Origin: JAOUEA01 sp041287635
GTDB taxonomy: Bacteria > Actinomycetota > UBA4738 > HRBIN12
Assembly (NCBI GenBank): GCA_041287635.1
Contig: JBGGNG010000003.1
Span: forward strand, 1-64,000
Length of the DNA: 64,000 bases
Direction of reading: 5' to 3'
Positions 41,800 through 50,057 of the stretch are shown here, piece after piece. The position numbers were made by a program, and so were the translations under genes. Every line of letters starts with the position of its first letter. Within the stretch, counting starts at the first letter, position 1. Below the pieces are notes generated by a model, which was not told where the DNA came from, did not search any database, and saw nothing but the letters and a program-made list of their open reading frames with translations.

Positions 41800-41833
41800 C
41801 GAAAGGGCGCCCGATTCGGCGGGCGCCCTTTCG
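41800..41833 (-). terminator. Strong 14-bp hairpin after the slipin gene
   Basis: CGAAAGGGCGCCCG, loop ATTCGG, and CGGGCGCCCTTTCG form a perfect 14-bp stem. It lies in the 80-bp gap between the slipin stop (41855) and the sigma start (41774). There is no long U-run. It could end nfeD-slipin transcription or fold in the sigma-gene leader. Confidence 0.55.
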
Positions 41834-41854
41834 GAGCCGATGTGAGCGATCAGT

Positions 41855-42799
41855 TCAGGATGCCGAGGACGCGGCCTCGGATCCCGACGCCGGGCCGTTC
41901 GCCGATGCGGCCTCCGCCACGGCCGTGAAGCCGGAGACGAGGCTCGAGAGCTCCATCGGGACGATGACCTTCGACGACGGCGACATCCCGAGGGATCGCA
42001 GAGCCTCGAGGTACTGCAGCTTCATCGTCTTGGCATCGGCGCCCATCGCTTGCTCGTTGATCGTCTTCAGCGCGAGCGCGAAACCCTCGGCGCGCAGGAT
42101 CGCAGCCTGCCGCTCACCCTCGGCCGTGAGGATCGCAGCCTGCTTCGAGCCCTCGGCGTTCAGGATCGCTGATTCCTTGTTGCCCTCGGCGACCGTGATC
42201 GCTGCGGCCTTCTGTCCGTCGGCCTCTGTGACGACCGCACGGCGCGTGCGTTCGGCCGACATCTGACGGGTCATCGCCTCCTGTACCGCAGCGGGCGGGA
42301 TGATCTCGCGGATCTCGACGTTCGTGACCTTCACGCCCCATCGCTCCGTCACCTCGTCGAGCTTGATGCGCAGCAGCGTGTTGATCTCGTCACGCTTGGC
42401 GAGCATGTCGTCGAGAGGGATGTCGCCGATCACCGCTCGAAGCGTGGTCGACGCGATGTTCAGCGCGGCGCCCGCGAAGTTGCCGACCTGCACGACCGAG
42501 GTCTGCGCGTCCATCACCTTGTAGAACATGACGAAGTCGACCGCGATCGGCGCGTTGTCCTTGGTGATGGAGTCCTGCCGCGGGATCTCCAGGTAGAACT
42601 CGCGCAGGTCGACCGTGATGCCCCGGTCGACGAAGGGGATCAAGATCACGAGCCCTGGCCCCTTCTGCCCGAGCAGGCGGCCGAGGCGGAAGACCACGAG
42701 CCGTTGGTACTCGGGAACGACCTTGATCGCCTTGGCCAAGAACAGCACGACCAGCACCAGCACCACGACCAGGGCGATCAGCGCAGGATTGATGTTCAT
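41855..42799 (-). CDS. Slipin/SPFH (band 7) membrane protein
   Basis: A 314-residue SPFH-domain protein. One N-terminal transmembrane helix (about 6-24) is followed by the band 7 core (VVPEYQRLVVFRLGRL, DLREFYLEIP, LRAVIGDIPLDDML) and a coiled-coil tail rich in Ala and Glu (about 190-290). Slipins form membrane-domain scaffolds. Its ATG overlaps the stop of the NfeD gene by 4 nt, the usual NfeD-slipin pair. The NfeD-type protease is expected to process it. Confidence 0.88.
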   Translation of the reverse strand: MNINPALIALVVVLVLVVLFLAKAIKVVPEYQRLVVFRLGRLLGQKGPGLVILIPFVDRGITVDLREFYLEIPRQDSITKDNAPIAVDFVMFYKVMDAQTSVVQVGNFAGAALNIASTTLRAVIGDIPLDDMLAKRDEINTLLRIKLDEVTERWGVKVTNVEIREIIPPAAVQEAMTRQMSAERTRRAVVTEADGQKAAAITVAEGNKESAILNAEGSKQAAILTAEGERQAAILRAEGFALALKTINEQAMGADAKTMKLQYLEALRSLGMSPSSKVIVPMELSSLVSGFTAVAEAASANGPASGSEAASSAS

Positions 42800-44193
42800 C
42801 GGTGGTCTCCTTCCTCATCGGCCGCGGGAACCGAGGCCGTCTCGTGCTCGATCGTGTCGCGATCGACGGTGAGCACGAGCCCGTCGAGCCGGGTGACCGT
42901 GACCGGGGCGCCCGCCGGGATCGAGGAGCCGTCGGCCGATGTGGCGCGCCATTCCTCCGAAGCGACACGCACGATTCCGTTCGGGGTCAATCCTGCACCG
43001 AGCGCGACGCCGGTCTGTCCGACCACGGTCTCAACGCCGTGAGCCGCCGGCATGCGGCGGATCGAGAGCACCTTGCGCAGCACGACCGCGAAGAACACGC
43101 CGACGAAGGCGGCGGTGCCCACGAGCACGGCTGGCGACACCGAGACGCCTCCGGCGCGGTCGTACAGGAACCACCCGCCGAGCAGCAAGCAGATCGTGCC
43201 CGCGATGCCCCACAGGCCGAACCCGGGGGCGTTCAACTCCACCACCATCAGCACGGCAGCGGCGACGAGCAGGATGATGCCGATCAGCTGCACCGGCAGC
43301 ACACCGAACGACACGATCGCGAGGATCAGCATCGCGGTGCCGATCGTGCCGGAGAAGATGTGACCGGGCACGAGCAGTTCGAGCACGATCAAGGCGAGAC
43401 CGAGCCAGAAGAAGACGAACGCGAGGGTCGGATCCAGCAACGTGTGGAGGAACCCGACGAAGCCACCCATCGACCGGTCGACGACCGGCGCGCCTGCGGT
43501 CTCGAGCGTGATCTCGTCGCCGTCGCCGAGGGTGACCGTCTCGCCGTCGATCTCGTCGAGGAGCGCCTCGGTGGTCGGCGCGATGAGGTCGATGACACCG
43601 TCGGCGAGTGCCTGTTCGGCGCTGATGCTGACGGCGTCGGTCACGAACGACTCGGCCACGTCGGCGTTGCGGTCGTACTCCTCGGCGATCGCGCGCATCG
43701 AGGCGGCCGCGTCGTTCACCGCCTTGTCGGAGCCGACCGCGCCGTCGAGGCCCACCGGGGTCGCTGCGCCCACGTTCGTGCCGGGCGCCATCGCGGCGAT
43801 GTCGCACGACAACAGGACGAACGATCCCGCCGACGCCGCCCGAGCGCCCGACGGAGCCACGAAGCAGACCACGGGCACTTGGGCGTTCAAGGTCGCCTGC
43901 GTGATCTCGCGGGTCGACGACACGAGGCCGCCCGGGGTATCGATCTCGATCAACACGGCGGATGCGTCGGAGTCGGCGGCCTCCTGGATCCCGTTCACGA
44001 GGTAGTCGGCGACGAACGGATCGACCACGCCGTCGAGGTGCAGCTGCAGGATCGAACCCTGACCGGAGGACTGGGCGCTCGAGGGAGCGGCGAGGACGAT
44101 CAGACCGAGGACCGTGAGAGCCAGCGCGATGGTGAGCCGAGCCGCGTGACCCAACCGTGTCGTCGTCATCTCCGTGCCATGGATTCGCCACAT
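42796..44193 (-). CDS. NfeD1-type membrane serine protease
   Basis: A 465-residue protein. After a signal peptide, a ClpP-class serine protease domain (about 45-240) carries the candidate nucleophile in ARAASAGSF and the lysine in DKAVNDAAASMR. Four or five membrane helices follow (about 285-390), then a soluble OB-like NfeD domain (VETVVGQTGVALG) to the end. ATG 44193 has AAGGAG 14 nt upstream; ATG 44169 is an alternative. The slipin gene overlaps its stop. In relatives this protease cleaves the slipin C-terminus. Confidence 0.85.
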   Translation of the reverse strand: MWRIHGTEMTTTRLGHAARLTIALALTVLGLIVLAAPSSAQSSGQGSILQLHLDGVVDPFVADYLVNGIQEAADSDASAVLIEIDTPGGLVSSTREITQATLNAQVPVVCFVAPSGARAASAGSFVLLSCDIAAMAPGTNVGAATPVGLDGAVGSDKAVNDAAASMRAIAEEYDRNADVAESFVTDAVSISAEQALADGVIDLIAPTTEALLDEIDGETVTLGDGDEITLETAGAPVVDRSMGGFVGFLHTLLDPTLAFVFFWLGLALIVLELLVPGHIFSGTIGTAMLILAIVSFGVLPVQLIGIILLVAAAVLMVVELNAPGFGLWGIAGTICLLLGGWFLYDRAGGVSVSPAVLVGTAAFVGVFFAVVLRKVLSIRRMPAAHGVETVVGQTGVALGAGLTPNGIVRVASEEWRATSADGSSIPAGAPVTVTRLDGLVLTVDRDTIEHETASVPAADEEGDHR

Positions 44194-44231
44194 GTTGCGG
44201 TTCGGTTCTCCTTCGTCGGTTCGCGGAACCG

Positions 44232-44237
44232 AGCCTA
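44232..44237 (-). promoter_or_regulatory. Candidate -10 for the nfeD-slipin operon
   Basis: TAGGCT on the minus strand leaves a leader of about 32 nt that includes AAGGAG before ATG 44193. Confidence 0.4.
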
Positions 44238-44358
44238 GCCTGCGGGCGAACCCGATACAGGCAAGGAACGTCGGAGTACGATGGACCTTCGCGACCGTGG
44301 GTCGTGTCGGCGGCAAGCCGCGATCGTCCGAGGCTCCGTATACCGGAAGGACCACCGG

Positions 44359-44931
44359 GTGCAGGCTCGCAACGACGGACCGCTCCTCCCGAAAGAGGAA
44401 CAGCAACTGATGGAAGGGCTCCTGGCCGGCAGCGACGATGCGATCCGCGCGCTCTACGCGCGGTACGGTCGACCGATCTACTCCCTCGGCTATCGGCTGC
44501 TGGGCACCCGAGAGTCGGCGGAGGAGCTCACCCAGGACGTCTTCCTCACCGCGTGGCGCAAGGCCGCGCGGTTCGACCCCACACGGGGCCGCCTGTCGAC
44601 GTGGCTGATGACGATCGCGCACAACCTCGCGGTCGACCGGCTCCGTCGGGAGACGGGCGTCTCCCGGCCCACCCTCGTGCTCGTCGACGAGGTGCCCGAT
44701 GCACCGGGGCTCGACGAGGAGGCCGTGCTGATCGAACGAGATGCGGCGCTTCGGGCGCTGTCATCGCTCACCGAAGCCGAGCGGCGGCTGGTGGCGCGTG
44801 CCTACTTCCGGGGCATGACCGCTCGTGAGATCGCCGAGTCAGACGGTATCCCGCTCGGGACGGTCAAGACCCGGCTCCGCTCGGCGATGATCAAGGTCCG
44901 GAAGGCGAACGAGGGCAAGGAACTGGTGTGA
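44359..44931 (+). CDS. ECF RNA polymerase sigma factor 2
   Basis: A 190-residue ECF sigma factor. Region 2 includes RYGRPIYSLGYRLLG and SAEELTQDVFLTAWRKA; region 4 has LTEAERRLVARAYFRGMTAREIAES and IPLGTVKTRLRSAM. GTG 44359 has GGAAGGA 7 nt upstream and yields the normal family length. An ATG at 44281 with GGAG ahead of it would give a 26-residue extension. It overlaps the ZAS anti-sigma gene by 4 nt. Its targets are unknown. The sequence is distinct from the sigma factor at 41157-41774. Confidence 0.88.
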   Translation: MQARNDGPLLPKEEQQLMEGLLAGSDDAIRALYARYGRPIYSLGYRLLGTRESAEELTQDVFLTAWRKAARFDPTRGRLSTWLMTIAHNLAVDRLRRETGVSRPTLVLVDEVPDAPGLDEEAVLIERDAALRALSSLTEAERRLVARAYFRGMTAREIAESDGIPLGTVKTRLRSAMIKVRKANEGKELV

Positions 44932-45728
44932 ACTGCACGACCGTGCGCGACCGACTGGCGGAGCACGCCCTCGGCGTCCTGCCCCCGCGCGACGGCGCGC
45001 CCGTCGACCGCCATCTGACCTGGTGTGCGGCCTGCCGGAAGGAGGCGGGCGAGCTGCAGCGCGCGACCGCCACCCTCGCGTTCGGCGTGGCCCCACTCGA
45101 GCCATCTGCAGACGTGGAGGATCGCGTCGCCGGTGCGGTTCGCGAGGCGGTCGCCCGTCGCGACCGCCGCCCGACGACCGCCCGCCGGAGCCGGCTCACG
45201 CTCGTCGCAGCACTCGCCGCGATGCTCGCCGTGCTCGGCACCGGCTGGGGCGCCGTGATGGCGAACCGGGCCGCGGATTCGGATCGGCTGGTGCAGCTCG
45301 AGACGCTCCGCTCGCAGAGCGCCGTGGAGCGCTTCCGGGACCTGCTGAACTCCGCCGAGTTCGGGGACCCGGAGGACGAGGTGTTCCTCGGCACGCTCAA
45401 CCCGTCTGCCTCCGGCGGTGGCGGGGGAAGCGCGCTCACGCTCGTCTCACCGTCGATTATCGACATGGCGATCGTGCTCGTGAACGGCGTGCCCGAGGAG
45501 ACACGCGACCTGCTGCCGTTCACGGTCCGCCTCCGCGGCGCCGATAGCGTGTTGATGGTCGGTCGCATCGAGAAGGGCGGGCTCGACGACAGCGGCGCCG
45601 GCATCGTGATGCGAGAGTTCAACGAGCTCGCCGGGTACGACTCGGTGGTCGTGCGCGACGTGAACGGCGACGTCGTGCTGAGCGGCTCGATGCAGACGCG
45701 GGCCACCGTCACCAGCCCGGGCCCGTAG
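44928..45728 (+). CDS. ZAS-type anti-sigma factor
   Basis: A 266-residue membrane anti-sigma factor. The zinc-binding anti-sigma motif H-x3-C-x2-C is seen as HLTWCAAC (about 29-36), with an additional Cys at position 3. A single transmembrane helix lies at about 88-110. The extracytoplasmic part contains a GGGGG run and a beta-rich RskA-like segment. GTG 44928 overlaps the sigma stop. It should hold sigma factor 2 at the membrane until a signal releases it. Redox or envelope stress are common signals in this class, but none is shown here. Confidence 0.87.
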   Translation: MNCTTVRDRLAEHALGVLPPRDGAPVDRHLTWCAACRKEAGELQRATATLAFGVAPLEPSADVEDRVAGAVREAVARRDRRPTTARRSRLTLVAALAAMLAVLGTGWGAVMANRAADSDRLVQLETLRSQSAVERFRDLLNSAEFGDPEDEVFLGTLNPSASGGGGGSALTLVSPSIIDMAIVLVNGVPEETRDLLPFTVRLRGADSVLMVGRIEKGGLDDSGAGIVMREFNELAGYDSVVVRDVNGDVVLSGSMQTRATVTSPGP

Positions 45729-45756
45729 AGGGCGCGGGGAGGCGGCTCCCGACCCG

Positions 45757-45762
45757 TATCCT
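45757..45762 (+). promoter_or_regulatory. Leaderless -10 hexamer for luciferase-like gene
   Basis: TATCCT is 6 nt before ATG 45769. Confidence 0.45.
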
Positions 45763-45768
45763 GCCCGT

Positions 45769-46776
45769 ATGCGATTCGGCCTCAGCCTCCCGCACTATGG
45801 CTTCTCGCTCCCCGGCGGAGCCCCGATCACGTTCGAGGCGATGTGCGAGTGGGCCGAGCGCGCCGAACGGCTCGGGTTCGATTCGATCTGGGTCTCGGAC
45901 CATTTCTTCTACTCGTTCGATCGGTACGGCGTCGATCCGACGCCGATCGCCGCGATCGAGCCCCTGACCGCGATCGCCGGGCTGGCGACCGTAACGGATC
46001 GCATCCGCATGGGAACCCTCGTGCTCGGTGCGCCGTTCCGTCACCCGTCGATCCTCGCGAAGATGGCGACGACGATCGACTGCATCTCCGGAGGACGGCT
46101 CGATCTCGGCCTGGGGGCCGGCTGGCTCGAGCAGGAATTCATCTCGTTCGGCTACCGATACGGCACCGCCGGCGAGCGGTTCGATGCGCTCGAGGGATCG
46201 TTGCAAGCGCTGCACGCGCTGTTCGCCGGTGAGCCCGCCACGCTCGAGGGTCGCACGGTCTCCTTGCGTGATGCGCATCTGTTGCCTGCCCCCGTCCAGC
46301 CGCGCATCCCCGTGTGGGTGGGCGGCAAGGGTGGGCCGCGTCTGCTGCGTCTCGCCGCCCGATATGCGGACGGTTGGAACGCGGCGTGGCGGTGGACACC
46401 CGAGACCTACGGCGAACGTGCGGCGGCCGCCCACGCGGCATGCGAGCGTGAGGACCGTGATCCGTCGACATTCCGGCTCTCCGTCGGGCTTTACTCGCTG
46501 CTGGGCGAGACCGAGGCGGCGTTCCTGGATGCGTTCGAACGAGCGAGGGCGTCGATGCCCGGAGATGCGATGCGCGAGGAAACCGAGGCGTCGTGGCGCG
46601 CCGACACGCTCTCGGGCACCCCCGACGAGGTGATCGAGCGGGTCCTCGCGTTCGACGCGGTGGGCGTGGAGGAGATCGTGGTCGCGCCCTGGGTCCTGCC
46701 CTTCTCGGTACAGGAGCCCGAGATGGTCGACCTGTTCGCCGAGCGGATCATCCCTGCGTTCCGCGGCCTCGCATGA
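45769..46776 (+). CDS. F420-dependent-type luciferase-like oxidoreductase
   Basis: A 335-residue TIM-barrel enzyme of the bacterial luciferase-like (LLM) family. The N-terminal MRFGLSLPHYGF and AERAERLGFDSIWVSDHF, plus LVLGAPFRHPSILAKMATTID and GRLDLGLGAGW, match the F420-dependent subgroup rather than FMN enzymes. It would move a hydride between F420H2 and an organic substrate, which remains unknown. TATCCT lies 6 nt before ATG 45769. The following HARE-HTH-like gene overlaps by 4 nt. F420 dependence is an inference from motif similarity. Confidence 0.82.
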   Translation: MRFGLSLPHYGFSLPGGAPITFEAMCEWAERAERLGFDSIWVSDHFFYSFDRYGVDPTPIAAIEPLTAIAGLATVTDRIRMGTLVLGAPFRHPSILAKMATTIDCISGGRLDLGLGAGWLEQEFISFGYRYGTAGERFDALEGSLQALHALFAGEPATLEGRTVSLRDAHLLPAPVQPRIPVWVGGKGGPRLLRLAARYADGWNAAWRWTPETYGERAAAAHAACEREDRDPSTFRLSVGLYSLLGETEAAFLDAFERARASMPGDAMREETEASWRADTLSGTPDEVIERVLAFDAVGVEEIVVAPWVLPFSVQEPEMVDLFAERIIPAFRGLA

Positions 46777-47030
46777 CTCGGCCGATGGACGACGGCACGA
46801 CGGGCGACCCGCTCGCGTCGGCGGTGTCGGTGCTGCGCGACGCCGCGGAACCGCTCCATTGGACGGTGATCCTGGATCGCGCCCTGCGTGCGGGCCTCCT
46901 CGACCCGTTCACGACACCCAACGTGCGCCGTGAGCTCCTCGCGGCACTCCGTCGCGGTGTGGAGGCGGGCGAGCTGCGCCTCGCCGACACCGGCGTCTAT
47001 GAACTCGCTCGTTCGCCGAGCGACGGCTGA
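46773..47030 (+). CDS. HARE-HTH-like small protein
   Basis: An 85-residue protein resembling the HARE-HTH (HB1/ASXL) winged-helix module. It has AVSVLRDAAEPLHWTVILDRALRAGLL, then a basic NVRRELLAALRRGVEAGEL and a tail VYEL, the typical spacing of the family. ATG 46773 overlaps the luciferase-like gene stop (ATGA). DNA or protein recognition is possible. With no other domain attached its role is not known. Confidence 0.65.
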   Translation: MTRPMDDGTTGDPLASAVSVLRDAAEPLHWTVILDRALRAGLLDPFTTPNVRRELLAALRRGVEAGELRLADTGVYELARSPSDG

Positions 47031-47040
47031 CGGGTGTGAA

Positions 47041-47307
47041 CTAGGCGGCCTTCGCCTTCGGCGGCCGCCCGCGGCGCTTCCCGGTGGCGGTGCGAGCGGA
47101 CGGCTTCCTGGTGCTCGATACGGCGCCCCCGCCGGCGACCACGCCCTTGCGGCGACCCGGCCGGGGCTTGCGGGCCCCCGCGACCAATTCGTTGACGTGG
47201 TTCGAGCAGAGGTCCTTCACGAAGTTGCCGCGTGAGACCTTGATCGTGATGGTTTCGGCGGCGGGTCTGCCGCACGCATCACATACGAGGATCGTCTTCT
47301 CAGCCAT
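47041..47307 (-). CDS. Zinc-ribbon protein with C-terminal AT-hook
   Basis: An 88-residue basic protein. An N-terminal zinc-ribbon-like domain carries Cys9, Cys12, Cys34 and His37 (CDACG, DLCSNH). A Lys/Arg/Pro/Gly-rich middle (about 47-75) leads to a single AT-hook, KRRGRPPKAK (about 77-86). GGAGGGGGAAGGG precedes the ATG. The layout suggests a small DNA-binding or nucleoid-associated protein, similar in spirit to Lsr2-like factors. It lies downstream of glpX on the same strand. Function is inferred from these motifs only. Confidence 0.72.
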   Translation of the reverse strand: MAEKTILVCDACGRPAAETITIKVSRGNFVKDLCSNHVNELVAGARKPRPGRRKGVVAGGGAVSSTRKPSARTATGKRRGRPPKAKAA

Positions 47308-47387
47308 CCCTTCCCCCTCCGTCGTTGCGAGAGCTCAGGATACGTGCAACCGGATGCATTGCACCAGTCGCGGCGCGTCATCGGAGG

Positions 47388-48380
47388 CTAGGGGCGGTAG
47401 GCGATCGGCGAGAACCGCTCGAGTTTCTCGAAGCGGTGTTCCGCCTCGACCCACCGCACCGTGCCCGAACGCGACCGCATCACCATCGAGTGGGTCGTCG
47501 CTCCGTCCGGCCAGTATCGAACGCCGCGAAGCAGCGAACCGTCGGTGATACCGGTCGCTGCGAAGAACACGTCGTCGCCGCTCACCAGGTCGTCGGTCGT
47601 GAGGACGGCGTCGAGATCGAAGCCGCCGTCGATCAGGGCCTGACGCTCGGCGTCGTCCCGGGGGTACAGACGGCCCTGGATCGCGCCACCGAGGCACTTC
47701 AGCGCCGCCGCCGCGATCACGCCCTCAGGCGTGCCACCGATGCCGAGCAGCAGGTCCACGCCCGTGCGGGGCGCTGCCGCGGCGATCGCCCCGGCTACGT
47801 CGCCGTCGCTGATCAGGTAGACGCGGGCGCCGACGCTCCGCACCGCGTCGATCATCTCGGTGTGTCGGGGCCGGTCCAGGATCGTCACGCTCACGTCCTC
47901 GGGCCTCACGCCCTTGGCCTTGGCCACGAGACGCACGTTCTCCTCGGGCGGCGCCGTGACGTCGATCGCCCCCGCCGCCTCGGCGCCCGCGGCGATCTTC
48001 TCCATGTAGACCGCGGCGCCCGGGAAGAACATCGTGCCTCGTTCCGCCAGGGCGATCACGGCGACCGCGTTCGGCTGGCCGACCGCGGTGAGACGGGTGC
48101 CGTCGATCGGATCGACCGCCACGTAGACTCCCGGGCCGTCGCCGTTGCCGACGTCCTCGCCGTTGAACAGCATCGGCGCCTCGTCCTTCTCGCCTTCGCC
48201 GATCACCACCGTGCCGCTCATCGAGACCGTGTCGATCATCAGGCGCATCGCGTCGACGGCGGCGGCGTCGGCCGCGATCTTGTCGCCGTGGCCGATCCAC
48301 CGCCCGGCCGCGAGCGCCGCGGCCTCGGTGACACGAGCGAGCTCCATGGCCAGGTTCCGGTCCGGTCGGGCCTCGTTCAC
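47388..48380 (-). CDS. glpX: Class II fructose-1,6-bisphosphatase
   Basis: A 330-residue GlpX-type FBPase that makes fructose 6-phosphate in gluconeogenesis. Family motifs are GEGEKDEAPMLFNGE, VDPIDGTRL and GIGGTPEGV. GTG 48380 follows GGGAGGAACCC. It lies downstream of the glycerol genes on the same strand, matching the use of glycerol-derived triose phosphate. TAGGAT at 48438-48433 may give it an own promoter within the epimerase 3' end. In Escherichia coli glpX is also linked to glpFK. Confidence 0.93.
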   Translation of the reverse strand: MNEARPDRNLAMELARVTEAAALAAGRWIGHGDKIAADAAAVDAMRLMIDTVSMSGTVVIGEGEKDEAPMLFNGEDVGNGDGPGVYVAVDPIDGTRLTAVGQPNAVAVIALAERGTMFFPGAAVYMEKIAAGAEAAGAIDVTAPPEENVRLVAKAKGVRPEDVSVTILDRPRHTEMIDAVRSVGARVYLISDGDVAGAIAAAAPRTGVDLLLGIGGTPEGVIAAAALKCLGGAIQGRLYPRDDAERQALIDGGFDLDAVLTTDDLVSGDDVFFAATGITDGSLLRGVRYWPDGATTHSMVMRSRSGTVRWVEAEHRFEKLERFSPIAYRP

Positions 48381-48430
48381 GGGTTCCTCCCTCGTTCAGC
48401 GCGGCCGCCGTTTGGGCGCTTCCGACGCCC

Positions 48431-49426
48431 TCATCCTAGCGGTGGGGGCGCAAGGTCCCGCTCCGCGTACCAGGCGAGCGTGCGCCGGATCGTGACCTCG
48501 ATGGGCGTGTAGCGCAGGCCGAGCTCGCGTTGCGCGAGCGATGCGTCGAAGCGGTGCCCGTGCAGCAAGGTGCGCACGGTCTCGGGACAGATGCGGGCAT
48601 CGCGCCTCATCGCGCGCGCCGCCGCGCCCGCCACGACCCCGCCGACCACGGCCAGGCTGCGGGGCGCGAACCAGGCGCGGCGCGGATGCCCGGACGCCTG
48701 CCGGAGCAGCGTCACGGCGGTGCGCACGTCGAAGGATGCGCCGCTCACCAGGTAGCGCCGGCCCGGCACGCCGTCACGCTCGGCGAGCAGGTGAGCGTCG
48801 ATGCAGTCGTCGATGTCGACGACCGAGAGCCACGTGTTCACGAGCACCGGCAGCCGTCCGTTCACGATATCGAGGAGCAGCGTGGCGGATCCTCCCGTGC
48901 GCCCCGGTCCCTGCACCGACGAGGGGTTCACGGACACGATGGGCACGCCGAGCGTGTCCCCGAGCGCGAGCACCCCGCGTTCCCCCAGGACCTTCGATCG
49001 TTCGTAGTTCGACATGAACGTGCCACGATGTGGCGTGTCCTCGCGGCCGATCTCCCCGGTCCGCTCGCCGATCGTGGTCGCCGACGACGTGTAGACGACT
49101 CGCGACACCCGCGCCGCGGCCGCGGCGCGCACCACGGCGGCGGCGCCGTCGACGTTCGCGCGCAGCATCGGGGCGGGATCGCGCACACACATCGCGTTCA
49201 CCCCGGCGACGTGGAACACGGTCCCGCAGCCGCGCATCCCCTGCAACAGTGCCTCGTGGTCACAGAGATCGCCCCGCACGACCACGGCCCCGAGCTCGGC
49301 GAGCGACGTCGCGGTCACGTCGGACCGGGCGAGGGCCCGCGCCTCCCGTCCCTCGGCGATCAATCGGCACAGGAGCCCTCCCCCCACGAACCCCGACGCT
49401 CCCGTGACGAAGACTGGCCCCGGCAC
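48431..49426 (-). CDS. NAD-dependent epimerase/dehydratase-family protein
   Basis: A 331-residue extended short-chain dehydrogenase. The NAD(P)-binding GASGFVG lies at the N-terminus and the catalytic pair is in NYERSKVLGE (Tyr and Lys). The upstream Ser/Thr is in VYTSSATTIGE. It resembles dihydroflavonol-reductase-like and 3-beta-hydroxysteroid-dehydrogenase-like proteins of actinobacteria. It begins 3 nt after pgsA. The substrate is unknown; a lipid or sugar-nucleotide role is possible but not shown. Confidence 0.83.
   Translation of the reverse strand: MPGPVFVTGASGFVGGGLLCRLIAEGREARALARSDVTATSLAELGAVVVRGDLCDHEALLQGMRGCGTVFHVAGVNAMCVRDPAPMLRANVDGAAAVVRAAAAARVSRVVYTSSATTIGERTGEIGREDTPHRGTFMSNYERSKVLGERGVLALGDTLGVPIVSVNPSSVQGPGRTGGSATLLLDIVNGRLPVLVNTWLSVVDIDDCIDAHLLAERDGVPGRRYLVSGASFDVRTAVTLLRQASGHPRRAWFAPRSLAVVGGVVAGAAARAMRRDARICPETVRTLLHGHRFDASLAQRELGLRYTPIEVTIRRTLAWYAERDLAPPPLG
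48433..48438 (-). promoter_or_regulatory. Candidate -10 for glpX
   Basis: TAGGAT on the minus strand sits within the last codons of the epimerase gene, about 52 nt before GTG 48380. Confidence 0.35.
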
Positions 49427-49429
49427 GGG

Positions 49430-50020
49430 TCAGCGACCCGAGGCAGCAGCGTCGCGGCCCGACAGCACCGAGAAGAATCGAGCGAGGTACTGCACCGCCG
49501 AGACGATCGTGATCAGGGCGGCGATCGCCATCAGCCACTGGTCGAGGTACCAGTCACCCAGATGGATGTCGGGCCGCCAGATCGCGAACGTGATCGCGAC
49601 GAACTGGATCGTCGCCTTCCATTTGCCCCACATCGAGGGGGTCACCACGATGCCGTCGGAGGCCGAGACCGCGCCCCGCAGCCCCATGATCAACAGTTCC
49701 CGGCCGACGATCACGAACGCGATCCAGGCGGAGACGCGACCGACGGCCACGAGCGCCAGCAGCACGCCCGAGACGAGCAGCTTGTCGGCGGCGGTATCGA
49801 GGAAGCTGCCGAGGGTGGAGGTCTGCTTCCATCGACGGGCCAGCCGTCCGTCGAAGAAGTCGGTGGCAGCCGCGAAGGCGAACAGCAGGGCGGCGGTGGG
49901 TTCGACCCATGGGGCGGGGTCGTGCACGAGCACCATGCCCATCACCACCGGCGTCAACGCGATGCGCAGGTACGTGATGAACGCGAGGAAGGCGGCGGCT
50001 CGTTCGTCGGGGGTGCTCAT
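49430..50020 (-). CDS. pgsA: CDP-diacylglycerol--glycerol-3-phosphate phosphatidyltransferase
   Basis: A 196-residue membrane enzyme that joins CDP-diacylglycerol and glycerol 3-phosphate, the committed step to phosphatidylglycerol. The CDP-alcohol phosphotransferase signature (DG-x2-AR-x8-G-x3-D-x3-D) is seen around DFFDGRLAR and LGSFLDTAADK. About six membrane helices are expected. It begins 37 nt after the DhaM fusion on the same strand. Its second substrate, G3P, is the product of the GlpK upstream. Specificity for G3P rather than inositol phosphate follows family similarity. Confidence 0.9.
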   Translation of the reverse strand: MSTPDERAAAFLAFITYLRIALTPVVMGMVLVHDPAPWVEPTAALLFAFAAATDFFDGRLARRWKQTSTLGSFLDTAADKLLVSGVLLALVAVGRVSAWIAFVIVGRELLIMGLRGAVSASDGIVVTPSMWGKWKATIQFVAITFAIWRPDIHLGDWYLDQWLMAIAALITIVSAVQYLARFFSVLSGRDAAASGR

Positions 50021-50057
50021 TGGCCTCGTGAGCGAATCGTACCGGCTGAACCCGACG

